A DNA stretch of 64,000 nt from Gentiana macrophylla (Eukaryota > Streptophyta > Magnoliopsida > Gentianales > Gentianaceae): positions 1 through 64,000 of the forward strand of contig JAOBSW010000584.1 in assembly GCA_026214975.1 (NCBI GenBank). The letters run 5' to 3'. The position numbers and the translations under genes were made by a program. The notes below the pieces were generated by a model. The model was not told where the DNA came from. It was given only the letters and a program-made list of their open reading frames with translations, and ran no database searches. Numbering within the stretch: position 1 is the first letter of the stretch; each line of letters starts with the position of its first letter. Of the stretch, positions 22,323 through 33,899 are shown one piece after another.

Positions 22323-24709
22323 ATGGTATTCCTTATTTGTACTTACAATGGAGAGTCATGTGTTTTGAAAATCAAAGAATTTGATACTCTACGTAGTATT
22401 AAGCTACGTATATGTGAGAGATGGAGTTCATTGAGAGAAGATATGATCAGTTTGTATTATTCTTTACCTGAACAAGCAAATTGTTTCTCTTCAATAATGA
22501 AGATGTTGAAATCATGTTGTCCGTGTTTGCTTCTTTCGATTGCATCACGGTATGCAGGCATATGTTGTTTGTAATGCTTCTACTGCGGCTTCTACCGTGA
22601 AAGCCTTCTACGTGGCTTGTACCGTGGCTTCTACTGTGGCTTCTACTAGTATTGAATCAGTTGCATCATCATTTATTACTGAATCCGATGATGAGGAGTT
22701 CAATTTGCTTCCTACGTTTTGTCCTCGAAAGGAGAATATGCAACTGTCTATCAACTGAGATAAGTGTGTAGAATGTGTTGGTCAAAAATTTGTTGGTGGA
22801 GCAACAGGATTTAGGAAAGCATTGTGTAAAATGTACATTTCACAGATGGGTTTGATTTCATATACATTAAGAATGATGATAAGAGGATTATGGCAGTGTG
22901 TGCAAAGAAGGATGAAACAGGCTGTGCTTGGATGGTTAGTGCGAAAAAGGAAATTATTAATGGATTTTTTATGTTAAGAAGATGCATGAGTTACATACAT
23001 GTGGTACGTCATCGCGTTCTTTCAAAGGGCATCGAATGAGTTCAGCTTTGGTTTGTGATTTGGTTTGTAATGAAGTTCGTGATGATCCCTCAATAAAGCC
23101 TATTGATGTTAAGCGTCGGCTTTTTTCAAATCATGGTCTGCTGTTTCATATTACAATTCTTGGACGGTATCGAAAAAAGCGATGAATGCTCTTTTTGGTG
23201 ACATGAAAGAATCTTTTAATTTTTTAAATTCATATGTGTCAAAGATTCATGAAACGAACCCCGGCTCTTATGTGGTATTGGAAGTTGATGAGGTTTCAAG
23301 TTGTTTTAAGAGGGTGTTTGTTGCGTTTCATGGCTGCATTGAGGGATTTAAGCATTGCCGGCCAATGTTGTGTTTGGATGGAGCTCATTTGAAAACACAA
23401 TTTAAAGCTCAGCTTTTGTCGGCAGTTGCGAAAGATGGTGATCAAGGTAATGTATTCATTCTATGTCTAGAGTTGTGTTGTTGGTTTATTCATTTTTTTC
23501 TGTTTTTTTGTGTGTTATTTTCTTCTCTTTATTACTTGACGTGTTGATATGAATCTGTTCTTTTTGTATCAAGCTTGTACCCTGTTTGTTTTGCGGTTAT
23601 TGACTCCTAAAATACTGAGAACCGGCATTGGTTCTTTATGAATTTGAAGAACATAGTTGATCCCACTAGGCGAATTACGTTTATTTCGGATAGAAATACT
23701 GGTTTAATAGAATCCAGACCTATTATTTTCCCAGATTCAGACCATGCTTTTTGCATTTTTCATATTAAGTTGAATTTGAAAGACAAATTTAGAGGTTCCA
23801 GATTCAGCAAGGGTTTTAAGAAGCGTATGGTTTATCTTTTGCGACAGTGTGCTTATGCACCAACAGTTGATCTATATGATAGTTTGATGAGTGTTATGTT
23901 ACAAGAGGGTAAGACAATTGTAGGTGATTTCTTTACCTCCTTACTCTTTGAAAGATGGACGAATGCTCATTTTAAAGGCATGCGATATGGTGAAATGTCT
24001 TCAAGTGCAGCAGAATCATTTAATTCGTGGGTTGTAAAAGAGAGGCAATTACCCATATGTAATATGATTGATGCTCTGCGCTTGAAGATTATGAATCAAA
24101 TTTCTGGTATGTTTCTGTTTAATTGCTTTTTATTTTAAGTATTTTGAATGCTCTTGTATATTTTTACATAATGAGATCTATTGGATTTATTTGTAGAACG
24201 TAGGTCCGCTTGTGCTTCATGGAATTCTGCAATATGCCCAAGTATAGACAAGATATTAGCAGATTCATTTGCTGCATCTAAGAATTGGATTATCATCAAT
24301 TCAAGTGGATATGTATTTGAAGTGCGTTCAACGCCATCTTGTATGGTTGATCTTGAGAATTTTACTTGTTCTTGTAAGTTTAGGCAATTGAATGGTTACC
24401 CATGTGATCATGCGGTAGGCTGTATAATGAAAGCTGGTCTCCCCTTGCATTAATTTGTTGATGTTGGATTCCGTTCGAGTTCATATGCTTCTTGTTATGA
24501 ATCTGCAATCCATCCGTTGCCGTTGGTTTATGAGCCATGAGATTCCAATGTTCTTTGTTTTACCTCCTATTTCAAAGAGGCAACCTGGAAGGCCAAAGAA
24601 GAGGCGAATTCCTTCTAGAGGTGAATCCAAACGGGAAATGATGTGCGGTCGGTGCCATAAGTTGGGGCATCATAATCAGAGGACATGTGTTGCTTCTGTT
24701 ATGATGTAG
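22323..24709 (+). pseudogene. MuDR-type Mutator-like transposase (mudrA-like), decayed
   Basis: Domains in order: an N-terminal PB1-like segment (22323-22500, CTYNGESCVLKIKEF), an acidic linker, the MuDR DNA-binding region (22880-23000; CAKKDETGCAW, then LHTC in another frame), and the MULE DDE domain with first Asp in CLDGAHLK (about 23370), second Asp in FISDRNTG (about 23680) and the Glu in AAESFNSW (about 24010). Then come a SWIM zinc finger CSCKFRQLNGYPCDH (about 24370) and a C-terminal knuckle CGRCHKLGHHNQRTC (about 24643-24687). Two likely introns (about 23447-23572 and 24106-24196) have GT-AG borders. It is inactive as read: a TAA follows the second-exon start (23610) in place of a conserved residue, and frame changes lie near 22570-22980 and 24450-24560. 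The family cuts and pastes DNA by TIR recognition in the nucleus. Confidence 0.8.
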
Positions 24710-25094
24710 ATGACATTCATTAGTATAACTCTGCTATTCTAGACATTTTCATATTTTAGCGCTTGCTTATTATTTTGCGACTCTGTTCTTCTTAATTGAG
24801 TGACTTATATATTGACTCTTATATTTTACATTGTGGTTCTGTCATCTTGGAGGCCCCAAGTCCCATACAAAGTCTATGAATTATATCTTTGTGTTTTATG
24901 TATTTTATTTGAATGTTCTTTCCTGTTGTGTTTGTAGCATTGTGTGCATTATTGTATTATATGTTATGTACAACATGAATGCATGCAAACAATCCAAATT
25001 GATGAAAAATTCACCAAACTTTTGTTGTAATGAACTTTGTTTTGTTTTGAGAGTTGGTTTTATATTGTTACAACACTTTTCATGAGTTTCTGAA
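24710..25094. other. Sequence after the MULE transposase
   Basis: T-rich sequence, probably the 3' untranslated part of the transposase gene. It ends where the Athila gag fragment begins ('gagtttctgaaaaagtac', about 25085-25102). No motif seen. Confidence 0.4.
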
Positions 25095-26127
25095 AAAGTA
25101 CTTTCCTCCGGTGAAGGTTTTAGATCTGAAAGAAGAAATCTCTTTGTTTGACGGTCTCGAGGGAGAGACACTAAAAGAGACTTATGAGAGATTTAGGGGT
25201 CTACTGAAGAGATGCCCTCCACACGGTATTTCTACGGTGGAGCAAGTTATTATATTATTCAGGGCTTTAGAGCCGATGGACCAAAACAAGCTGAATGCCG
25301 CAAGTGGCGGAGATATTATGAATCTGCCGCCAGAACAAGCTATGAGACAGATAGAGAATGCGGCAGATGGAGAAGGACAATGGGGGTCGAGCAGAAAGAA
25401 GAAAAAAGCCCCAATGGAAAGTGTAAAGTCGCTGAAAGAGGAACTCGATCGAGAATCGGCCATGCACGACAAGATGCAAGAAATGGTACTAAAGATGGAC
25501 CGAATGGAGTTAGAGAGAAAGAAGGCACATCAATGCCAACTCTGTGGAGGTGGACATTCTGCCATGGAATGTGCATCATCGAAAAAACCCACTTATCCAC
25601 AACAGTTGACACCTACTCCAGTACAACAACAGTCTGGCAATCAGAATGACCAACAACGAATGAATGTCTATTCGATGGGGCAGGTAAATATGAATCATCA
25701 AGAATTTGGCCAGCAACAGTGGAATTAGAACTTTGATAATCAGCAAGGGCCACAAATGGATTATGGTATGGGTGATGATTCACAACAATATGATGTGAAT
25801 TATGTTGGACAAGGGAATCTGGGGCAATGGAATCAAAATCAGCAGAATCAAGGTTGGAACCAGGGGCAGAATCAGAACCGGAATCGTAACAATAATCAGA
25901 ACCAAAGTTTTAGGCAAAACCAAAGCTCATACAACCAACCTTGGAACCAGAATCCCCAGAATCAGAATCCATACCAGAATCAGAGCCAAGGTAGCTATCA
26001 GAATAATCAGAATCATCAATCTCAATCACAGGGCCAACAGCAACTACAGAATCAGAACCAGGGTCAGAGTCAGGGATGGAACCAGAATCAGGGACAGCAA
26101 GGTAATCAGCAAGCAAATCAGCCACCC
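25091..26127 (+). pseudogene. Athila-type gag fragment joined to other elements (copy C)
   Basis: Nearly identical to the second half of the gag at 60510-61550 (shared from 'tttctgaaaaagtac'). One open frame runs to 25728: KYFPPVKVLDLKEE, the rest of the capsid core, and the CxxCGGxHxxxxC knuckle (about 25540-25580). A TAG at 25726-25728 replaces a Gln codon, after which the same product continues as a tract of about 110 residues consisting almost only of N, Q, G, S, R and W. The homology ends at 'aatcagccacc' (26127). It is the cleanest version of the Gln/Asn-rich part in the window. The left end falls directly in MULE flank, with no LTR or primer site. Confidence 0.8.
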
Positions 26128-26998
26128 GGGGCGTCTAGCTCTTTTGTGTCTTCTAAGGTTGCTAAGAAACTAAACTTACCTATGGAAGCTTTAAGGAATA
26201 CTTTCGAAATAACTACACCATTAGGAAGAGTTACTAAAGTGACGAAGTTGATACCTCAAGTAGACATTCGGGTAGGGTCTTACCGTTGTAAGAGTGAACT
26301 TATAGTGTTGGACTTTACGGACTTTGATGTGATCTTAGGAATATATTGGTTGTCCAAGAACTATGTACACTTGGACTATAGGGAAAAGTGAGTAACCCTT
26401 AAGGTACCTGGAAAATCTTCTAAGACTTTTCAAGGTAACGTGTACAAGCCGAGTAAGAAGCGGCATCCGATAATCTCAACAGTTAAGGCTATAAGAGCAT
26501 GTCAAAAAGGTTGCGAAGGCTACTTGTTATATGCAATGGATGTAGAGCAAGTTAAGCCTAAGTTGGAATAAACCCCTATAGCATGAGAATACCCCGAAGT
26601 TTTCCCAGATGAGTTACCAGGTAATATGCCAGATAGGGAGATTGAGTTTGTGATCAAGCTAGTACCTGGGGCAGCACTAGTAGCAAAAGCACCTCATAGG
26701 ATGACACCGGCTGAATTAAAGGAATTGAAAGCTCAGTTAAAGGATATGTTAGAAAGGAATATAATTCAGCCAAGTACTTCACCGTGAGAGCCCCTATGTT
26801 GTTTGTAAAGAAGAAGGGCGGTAGCATAAGTATGTGTACAGACTATAGAGCTTTGAACAACCTCACCATCAAGAACAAGTATCCACTCATCGAGGATCGA
26901 TGATACATTTAACCGATTGCAAAGAAAAGGAGTGTTTTCTAAGATCGACCATAGATCCGGTTATCATCAGTTGAAGATTAAAGTGTCAGACATACCTG
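26128..26998 (+). pseudogene. Chromovirus-type (Del/Tekay-like) protease and RT remnant
   Basis: The frame continuing from the Athila gag piece reads GASSSFVSSKVAKKL and then VILGIYWLSKNYVHLDY, the protease tail and linker of chromoviruses. The fusion point lies just after where the catalytic Asp of the D-(S/T)-G motif should be, so the active site is lost. After a stop at 26389-26391 the RT start is recognisable in pieces: EYPEVFPDELPG (about 26590), [13 protein letters not shown] (about 26690), and [16 protein letters not shown] (about 26935). The RT catalytic YxDD region is absent. The homology ends near 26998. It is interrupted by several stops and shifts. Confidence 0.75.
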
Positions 26999-28317
26999 AT
27001 TCAGAGAGTTCTGAGAATTTTACTATGTCATAGGCCGTGGCCATGATTTACAGGCCGTGGCCTATGGCCCGATAATCTTTGTTTTGACCGCTTTTGCGTG
27101 TTTTCGAGTGTAGTAAGTTGGGAGGTTCCTAACTTTATATTAATGATGTAAACAAGCTAAATGAACATGAACAAGCCTGGATTAAGCTTCTGATGAGTTT
27201 AGTTCCAGCACGGAATGTACTCTTCCATAGAGTTGAAATTCGGGACCGTCGGAAGGGTATGAATGACTTGTGCTTTGATGAATTAGTATTCATCAATGTC
27301 TGTGTACGTGATTAGGGTGGTGTGTTTAGAGTATAAGCGAGGGAGTTGAGTTGTTAAGTGAGTTTCTACCTTGAAAACACTTAGGTGGCTAGTTAATGAT
27401 TAATAATTTACATAAGTGTGTAGTAAAAGACTAAACATCGTAAACAGTTTTTGTAAAGCACTTGTCTATATCACGATGTGTGGGCGGTTAGATAAAGTGA
27501 ATAACACTACTGGCCTATAAACGGCTAAATGGTAGGGGACTTCGCCGAACGTGTACACTATCGGGTCTTAACCCGTGGCTATCGGTGTGTTCCACCGATA
27601 GGTTGCAAACGATGCCTCGTGGTGGGTAGCACCATGCGTAGTGCCCTTGAGTTCCGGTGTAACAAACTTGAGTTAAGTTAGAAACGTTTAGTCACAATAT
27701 GTTGATGAGTATATGAAGTGAACCCTAGAATTGAGTCGGTCAAATAAAGATAACTTAAAAACTATGTAAGTCCTTCTTTGTGAAACCTAGTTAATGCAAT
27801 AGCTTCTGTTTCTTGCTAAGTACCTTCGTACTTACCTCAAATGCATGTTTGTTGTGTTTGGGGTTGAGAAGATGAACAGGTTGAACAGGAGTTCGACGAA
27901 GACTTGAGGATGATCTTTGATGCTCTTGTCATGCTATCTTTGTTATCATATTTTATTACTACTAAACTATGTTATTTTCCTTCAAGACTTATGTTGTAAT
28001 TTCATTTCAAGACATGTTGCATTTCTAGATATTTTCTTGTAAGATACTTTGCTGAATTTCTTTCTTTTCTTTGAACATCGTATGGTTGTAAGATTTGACG
28101 TTCGTTGTTGTAAGATATATTTTCTATCTTTAGTATGGTTGTGTTTCTATTCTTTTCTTTAAAAAAATATATATACCCGAGTCTTTTAGCTTCCGTTTAT
28201 GCTAAACTCGATACGACGTAGTAGAGGATTACGTATAATATAGAAATTATTTTATATTATACGTGCCGAATGTTTTATTTCCGGGTAATGACTGGTATCT
28301 GGGAACGGGGCGTTACA
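26999..28317 (+). repeat. Probable 3' LTR/tail of the chromovirus remnant
   Basis: Noncoding. It ends 'gggaacggggcgttaca' (28301-28317), the usual right end of Del/Tekay LTRs. The left LTR border is not visible. A small palindromic stretch ('aggccgtggcc' repeated with 'ggccgtggcctatggcc') lies at 27033-27070. Confidence 0.5.
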
Positions 28318-28376
28318 GATTATACATGTACAAAGATTTTTTCTACGTAAAAGACACTTAAAATCATCCGAATTTA

Positions 28377-28403
28377 AGTGACCAGGGTTCGATCCCTACT
28401 AGA

Positions 28404-28437
<34 letters not shown>
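28377..28437 (+). mobile_element. Very short poly(A) retroinsert with pol III B-box (SINE fragment)
   Basis: An insert of about 33 bases (agtgaccag, then GGTTCGATCC, then cctactagaagc) is followed by about 27 A. It is flanked by the 14-bp direct repeat ATCATCCGAATTTA (28363-28376 and 28438-28451). GGTTCGATCC fits the B-box of tRNA-derived SINEs. It looks like a severely 5'-truncated SINE. Confidence 0.7.
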
Positions 28438-28438
<1 letters not shown>

Positions 28439-28451
28439 TCATCCGAATTTA

Positions 28452-29126
28452 CTAACATCAAATTCTTTAACGTATGAACAGACGAATGTTTGACAACATT
28501 CCATCGGACGAAAAAACTCAAGGAAAAAAAATCAAACACAAGCCAAAAGGCTTAGTAAAATAATTCTTAGGATTTTATGTATAATAAGATGTGATGTCTT
28601 TTACAATAGGTGCGGTATCCTAAATCACCTGATATCACAATTTCGCATTTTGTATCAACATAGACATCAATTATATCAATTTATCTCCATCGTCCCTTCA
28701 AATAAAATAATAAAATAAAAACAAACAAACTTCTTCGGTTAGTCACTCTTCTGCCCGGTGATCACATTCACATAAGCATGAAGCATAATTGCATAAGAGA
28801 TGGCGACCTATCACATCTTTGTTTCAAAAAGTCGATTCTTGAATCAACTGCCAAGAAAGAGAAGCATGAACTAGAAAGATCAAATTGATCAAGAACACAA
28901 GAACACATCAAGTATTCTTCAATTGAATTCAAATATAGAAAAAGCGTGAAAACAGGAATTTGATTTTCTCTAAGAATTTATCATTGCTAATTTGCTATGA
29001 ATTTATCAGTGGTTTTTCACACTTTGGTTTAATCATCATTCGGATGAGTGTGACACACAATATTTATACCAGGTATGTCTCTTTATGACAAACCCTTTAT
29101 TGAGTGAAGTTTTATCAAGTTTCACC

Positions 29127-29127
<1 letters not shown>
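28452..29127. other. Spacer upstream of the copia element
   Basis: AT-rich sequence with no ORF or motif I recognise. Confidence 0.5.

Positions 29128-29172
<45 letters not shown>
29128..29172. repeat. (AT)n microsatellite split by the copia insertion (left part)
   Basis: The AT run abuts the 5' LTR. The AT run resumes at 34190-34212 immediately after the 3' LTR, so the element inserted inside it. Confidence 0.9.
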
Positions 29173-29176
<4 letters not shown>

Positions 29177-29489
29177 AAGGGTAATGCTACATGGATAGGA
29201 TGCTTCTTGGCTCACATGGGCATTTAATCAAACACTTGGCAACAAAATCAGTTAAGGCGGTTACAACAGAATTAGATCAAGCTGAGTGGTATAAATAGCA
29301 ATTGACAATCACATTGTAAATCACAAGTGTTAATGATAGCTTAGAATGAACTACAAAAGCTGTATTTTAGTTTTCCGATTTTCCCGCCCTTTTTATTTTT
29401 GAATTGAAGAAGATCTTCATCTTCTTCCTTCTTCATTTTTCTGTAATTCGTCTTGTTAATTCGATCAAGTTCTAATCCAAAATTCAACA
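29173..29489 (+). repeat. Copia 5' LTR (317 bp)
   Basis: Begins TGTTAAGGG and ends TTCAACA. A TATA box (TATAAATA) is at 29290-29297. It contains 4- and about 24-bp segments missing from the 3' LTR. Confidence 0.9.
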
Positions 29490-29574
29490 TGGTATCAGAG
29501 CTTATCTGAATTCCGCTGTCGATAATTCGTTTCATTCTTGATCAATTTGTATCAGTTCGATCAGTTGTTAATCA

Positions 29575-30474
29575 ATGGCTGCCGCTGGTGTTCCTGCAAG
29601 TTCTGGAAACTTGGATAATCCAAGTTTAGTTCTACTTCAGCCTCTGCTCAAAGGCGTGGACAATTTCAATCACTGGAAACGTTCGATGACAAAGATGCTT
29701 TCATCTCGTGGAAAGCTTGCGTTTGTAGACGGTTCTTCAACGATGCCTGAATTAACAGATCCTGGATACGTTTCTTGGATGCAGGTAAACGATCTTGTTC
29801 ATTCATGGCTGGTAAATTCAATGATTCCATCAGTAGCTGAGAGTGTCATGTATTATGATACTGCGAGAGAGATTTGGCTTGATTTACAAGAACGGTTTGG
29901 CAGAGGAAATGCATATAGGCTATCAAATTTAGAGGAAGAAATTGAAAGAACCAAACAGGGAAATCTCTCAGTTACTGATTACTACACAAAGTTGAAGTCA
30001 CTATGGGATCAGTATCTAGTATTACGCCCAATTCCTCCCTGCACATGCCCAGCTCTACAAATTATGAGAGAATATTATGACAATGCTTATACAACTCGTT
30101 TCCTGAAAGGTCTTAATGGCAATTTTGCCAATGTAAAGTCTCAAGTATTGATGACCTTGCCCTTGCCAGACATCAAAACTGCTTTTGTAATGGCTCTTAA
30201 TCACGAGCAGCAGTTGAATTACACTATTTCTGCATAAGATTCTGTGATTCTTGCAACACAGTCTGATAACAGGGTCAATGATCTCAGTAATGAAAATGTT
30301 GTTATGCAGTCAAGGCCTCAAGGTTATAGAAGGGGTCAAGGAAGAGGTTCTGGTAGTTATGGAAGAGGTCAGAATGCATACAAAAGGCCTCAGTGCAATT
30401 ATTGTGGAAAAGAGGGCCACACTGTTGACAAATGTTACAAGAAATATGGTTTTCCCCCTAAATTTGGCAGATGA
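29575..30474 (+). pseudogene. Copia gag with two in-frame stops
   Basis: The ATG at 29575 opens a 220-residue frame with the DUF4219/UBN2-type capsid domain (NFNHWKRSMTKML near residue 33; later TDYYTKLKSLWDQ and a FLKGLN motif). A TAA at 30235-30237 interrupts it, but the same frame continues to the zinc knuckle CNYCGKEGHTVDKC (about 30391-30432), followed by KKYGFPPKF as in most plant copia gags, and then a TGA at 30472-30474. The stops look like nonsense changes in one Gag-Pol frame. Confidence 0.85.
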
Positions 30475-30978
30475 GGAGGTTCTGTTGCAAATAATGTTGT
30501 CATGGATGATCATTCTGTAGGCACTGGTTCAAACTCAACAGATTCAGATCATGGATTTGATGTGACAATCTGTGAGCCATAACTCGATCCGCAGTATGAT
30601 CACTGCTTGTCACGATTCAAAACCTACTGACCAATTAACGGTCAAGTACAATTCAGGAGCATTGGCCACCTGGTTCTCAATCACAAGGGCGGTATCATTG
30701 TGATAGCACTCAACTTTGGATTATGGATTCAGAGCTACCGATCACATTTCGATTTCTTTACAAAATATGTTTGATATTGAGATTGCCTATAATCTTTATG
30801 TTAAAGCGCCACTTGGTACTTCATTAAAGTTACTCACTTTGAAAAGTCTGAGATAAATCAATTCTTGACACTATACAATGTGTTTTGCATACATAGCTTC
30901 AATTACAACTTAATATCCATCAGAAAAATGACTGTACATAGTAATCTGGTAGTTGCTTTTCATCCTAACAGTTGAGTT
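30475..30978 (+). pseudogene. Copia protease region, disrupted
   Basis: The active-site region is visible as WIMDS, but the next residues are out of frame at about 30738. The following 'gctaccgatcac' would continue the motif in another frame. Several stops follow before the integrase frame. Confidence 0.6.
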
Positions 30979-32244
30979 GTGCAGGAGCTGCAGAATTTGA
31001 GGAAGATTGGTACAGCTGAGCTTCTCAATGGGCTATACATTTTAATTGCTGATCCACCAAAGCCTTGCCTATCAATTTCTAGTAGTCAAGTTTCTGTTTC
31101 TAGCAATATTTGTCAAACTTGTAATAAAAGTATTTCATTACTTTGGCACAGTAGGTTAGGACATCCATCAATAGAAAGAATGAAAGTCATAAGTACAATT
31201 GATGGAAGTATCAAAATTCACACACATGCCTGTACTGTTTGTCCATTAGCAAAACAAAAGAAGTTGCAATTTCCTGTTAGCATTTCTGCTTATGTTTCTT
31301 GTTTTAATCTTATACATGTTGACATCTGGGGGCCAAATAGAGTGCCAACTGTAGATGGTGAATACTATTTTCTTTCAATTGTTGATGATTATAGCAGATT
31401 TACTTGGATTTTTTTAATGAAAAGTAAATCTGACACTAATATCTTACTGCAACAGTTCTGTAACATGGTTCAAACACAATATGATAGATGTATCAAGATC
31501 ATAAGATCTGATCATGGAGCAGAATTTCACATGAAATTGTATTACAGAACTAAGGGCATTGTTCACCAAAAGTCTTATGTAAGAACTCCCCAACAAAATG
31601 GATTGGTTGAAAGAAAACATCAACATATACTAAATGTTGCTAGAGCATTAAAGATAACATCTGATATACCTATAGATTATTGGGGTCGCTGTGTTTTACC
31701 TGCTGTTTATTTGATCAACCTAATACCTACTCATTTGCTTGATAATAAAACTTCTTATCAGATGTTACAAAACAAAATGCCTGTTTATAGCAACCTAAAG
31801 ATTTTTGGTTGCCTGTGTTTTGTTTCAACACCTTCACAAGGAAGGGGTAAGTTTGATGACAGAAGTGCAAAGTGTGTCTTTCTAGGATTTGAAGATCACA
31901 TGAAGGGATACAAAGTCTTGAATCTTCAAACCAGAAACATCTCTGTTTCAAGGGATGTCATTTTCCATGAAAATGTTTTTCCATTTTCTGATCAGCTTCA
32001 TACTTTTTCCAACAATGATTTATGCATGCCCTTACCTATTTCTGATGAATATGTGGAGTTCAATAGTGCATCCAGGGCAGAATCTGCAAACAAGGGCATG
32101 ATACATCAACTGAACAGACTTCAAGTCCAGAAGTTCCAGATCCTCCAAATCAGAGAAGATCTCATAGACAAAAGATTACCCCAACTTATCTCAATGATTA
32201 TGTCTGTACTAATCCTGCACACAGAACTTCTCCACACACACTAA
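30979..32244 (+). pseudogene. Copia integrase
   Basis: Same frame as gag. It contains the GAG-pre-integrase/HHCC zinc region (HSRLGHPSIERM, then CTVCPLAKQ) and the DDE core: Asp in HVDIWGP, Asp in IRSDHGAEF, Glu in QQNGLVERKH. A C-terminal GKFDDRSAKCVFLGF block follows. These residues bind metal and join element DNA to the target. The last 50 residues after about 32090 are frame-shifted. The linker to the RT is readable in the next frame, so the change is one base. Confidence 0.85.
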
Positions 32245-32269
32245 ATCATGTTTTATCTTACACTAATCT

Positions 32270-33197
32270 TTCCTCTCATCATCAGGCTTACATAAGTAAT
32301 ATCAATGCAGACACTGAACCTACATCATATCAGGCTGCAGCAGTAGATCCAAACTGCCAGGATGCTATGGACAAAGAACTTCAAGCACTAAATACTACCA
32401 ACACTTGGACACTGGTTGATCTACCTAAAGGAATCAAACCAATTGGCTGCAAATGGGTATATAGAATCAAAAGAAAGGTTGATGGAAGTATTGGAAGATA
32501 CAAAGCAAGATTGGTGGCAAAAGGTTTTACACAAACAGAAGGCATAGATTTCATTGAAACATTCTCACCAGTAGCTAAACAGACTACTATTAGGTTATTT
32601 TTAGCACTGGCAGCAGTAAAAGGATGGCATTTACATCAAATGGATGTAAATAATGCTTTTTTACATGGAGACCTTGATGAGGATGTCTACATGAAACTTC
32701 CACCAGGGTTACAAGCTCATGAAAAAGTTTGTAAATTGAATAGGTCTTTATATGGCCTAAGACAAGCTAGTAGGCAATGGAATGCCAAACTAACACATAA
32801 ATTGTTGGAGAGTGGCTACAAACAGTCTCAGAATGATCACAGTTTGTTCACTAAAGGCACAGGATCAGACTTTATTGCTTTCCTGGTATATGTGGATGAT
32901 ATTGTAGTAGGAAGTTTAAGTTTGACAACTATTCAAGAGCTCAAAGATTTACTGCATGAAGCTTTTACAATAAAGGATCTAGGGCAACTCAAGTATTTCC
33001 TTGGATTTGAGGTTGCAAGAACAAAGTCTGGGATTGTGATTAATCAGAGGAAGTATTGCCTGGACTTATTAAGACACTATGGCTTTCTAGAGTGTAAACC
33101 TGCTTCTACACCAATGGATCCTACTCAAAATTTAACTGAAGTACTGGCTTCTAACACAGAATATAGATCAGCCTTGTTGGAAAACTTTTATACCTAG
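32270..33197 (+). pseudogene. Copia reverse transcriptase
   Basis: The open part is 32367-33197 (276 codons). It has WVYRIKRKVDGSI, RLVAKGF, HQMDVNNAFLHGDL (first catalytic Asp) and the YVDD box at 32889-32900, then IKDLGQLKYFLG. These are the hallmarks of the copia RT palm. The frame is lost at about 33168, just before the connection to RNase H (NTRPDIAFA in the next frame). Confidence 0.9.
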
Positions 33198-33832
33198 GTA
33201 ATACCAGACCTGACATTGCATTTGCTACACAACAGTTAAGCCAATTTTTAGACAAGCCAAATGAAGCACACATGAAGGCTGCACACAGGTTACTCAGATT
33301 TCTAAAAGCAGCACCTGGAAAAGGATTATTTTTTCCTAGTGATAGTCCTATACACCTCAAGTCTTTCAGTGATTCTGATTGGGCTGCATGTACAAAGACA
33401 AGAAGATCAGTTACAGGACTCTTGGTTTATCTTGGCAAAGCTCTTATATCATGGAAGTCAAAGAAACAAGCCACTGTTTCCAGAAGTTCAAGTGAAGCTG
33501 AGTATATAGCCATGGCCATTACAGCCTGTGAAGTTCAATGGCTGTTATATCTACTCAAGGACTTTCAGATCACCTACACTGCACATGTTCCTTTGTATTG
33601 TGATAGTTCTAGTGCTCTACACATAGTGGAAAATCCAGTTTTCCATGAAAGAACAAAACATATAGATATAGGCTGTCACTTTGTCAGGGAGAAATACTTA
33701 GCAAAAGTCCTCAAACTATTGCCAATACACACAAACCAACAACCAGCAGACATCTTAACCAAACCAGTCAACAAACAAACCCTCAGCACATTGTTTCAGG
33801 CTTATCCTCTAAAAGATCTGTTCCAAGGGTAA
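33198..33832 (+). pseudogene. Copia RNase H and pol C-terminus
   Basis: The open part is 33272-33832 (186 codons). It contains FSDSDWAACTKTRRS, SRSSSEAEY, YCDSSSALHI and the terminal HERTKHID, with the acidic residues of RNase HI type. The stop is at 33830-33832, within the first copy of a 33-bp repeat that recurs at the start of the 3' LTR. Confidence 0.9.
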
Positions 33833-33899
33833 TGCTACATGGATAGGATGCTTCTTGGCAAGCTGTTCATGGCCTTCAGCCCTTCCAGCTTGAGGGGGG

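Noticed and set aside
28380..28400. tRNA gene suggested by GGTTCGATCC
   Set aside because: Only the B-box half is present, followed by poly(A) and bounded by a target duplication: a SINE remnant.
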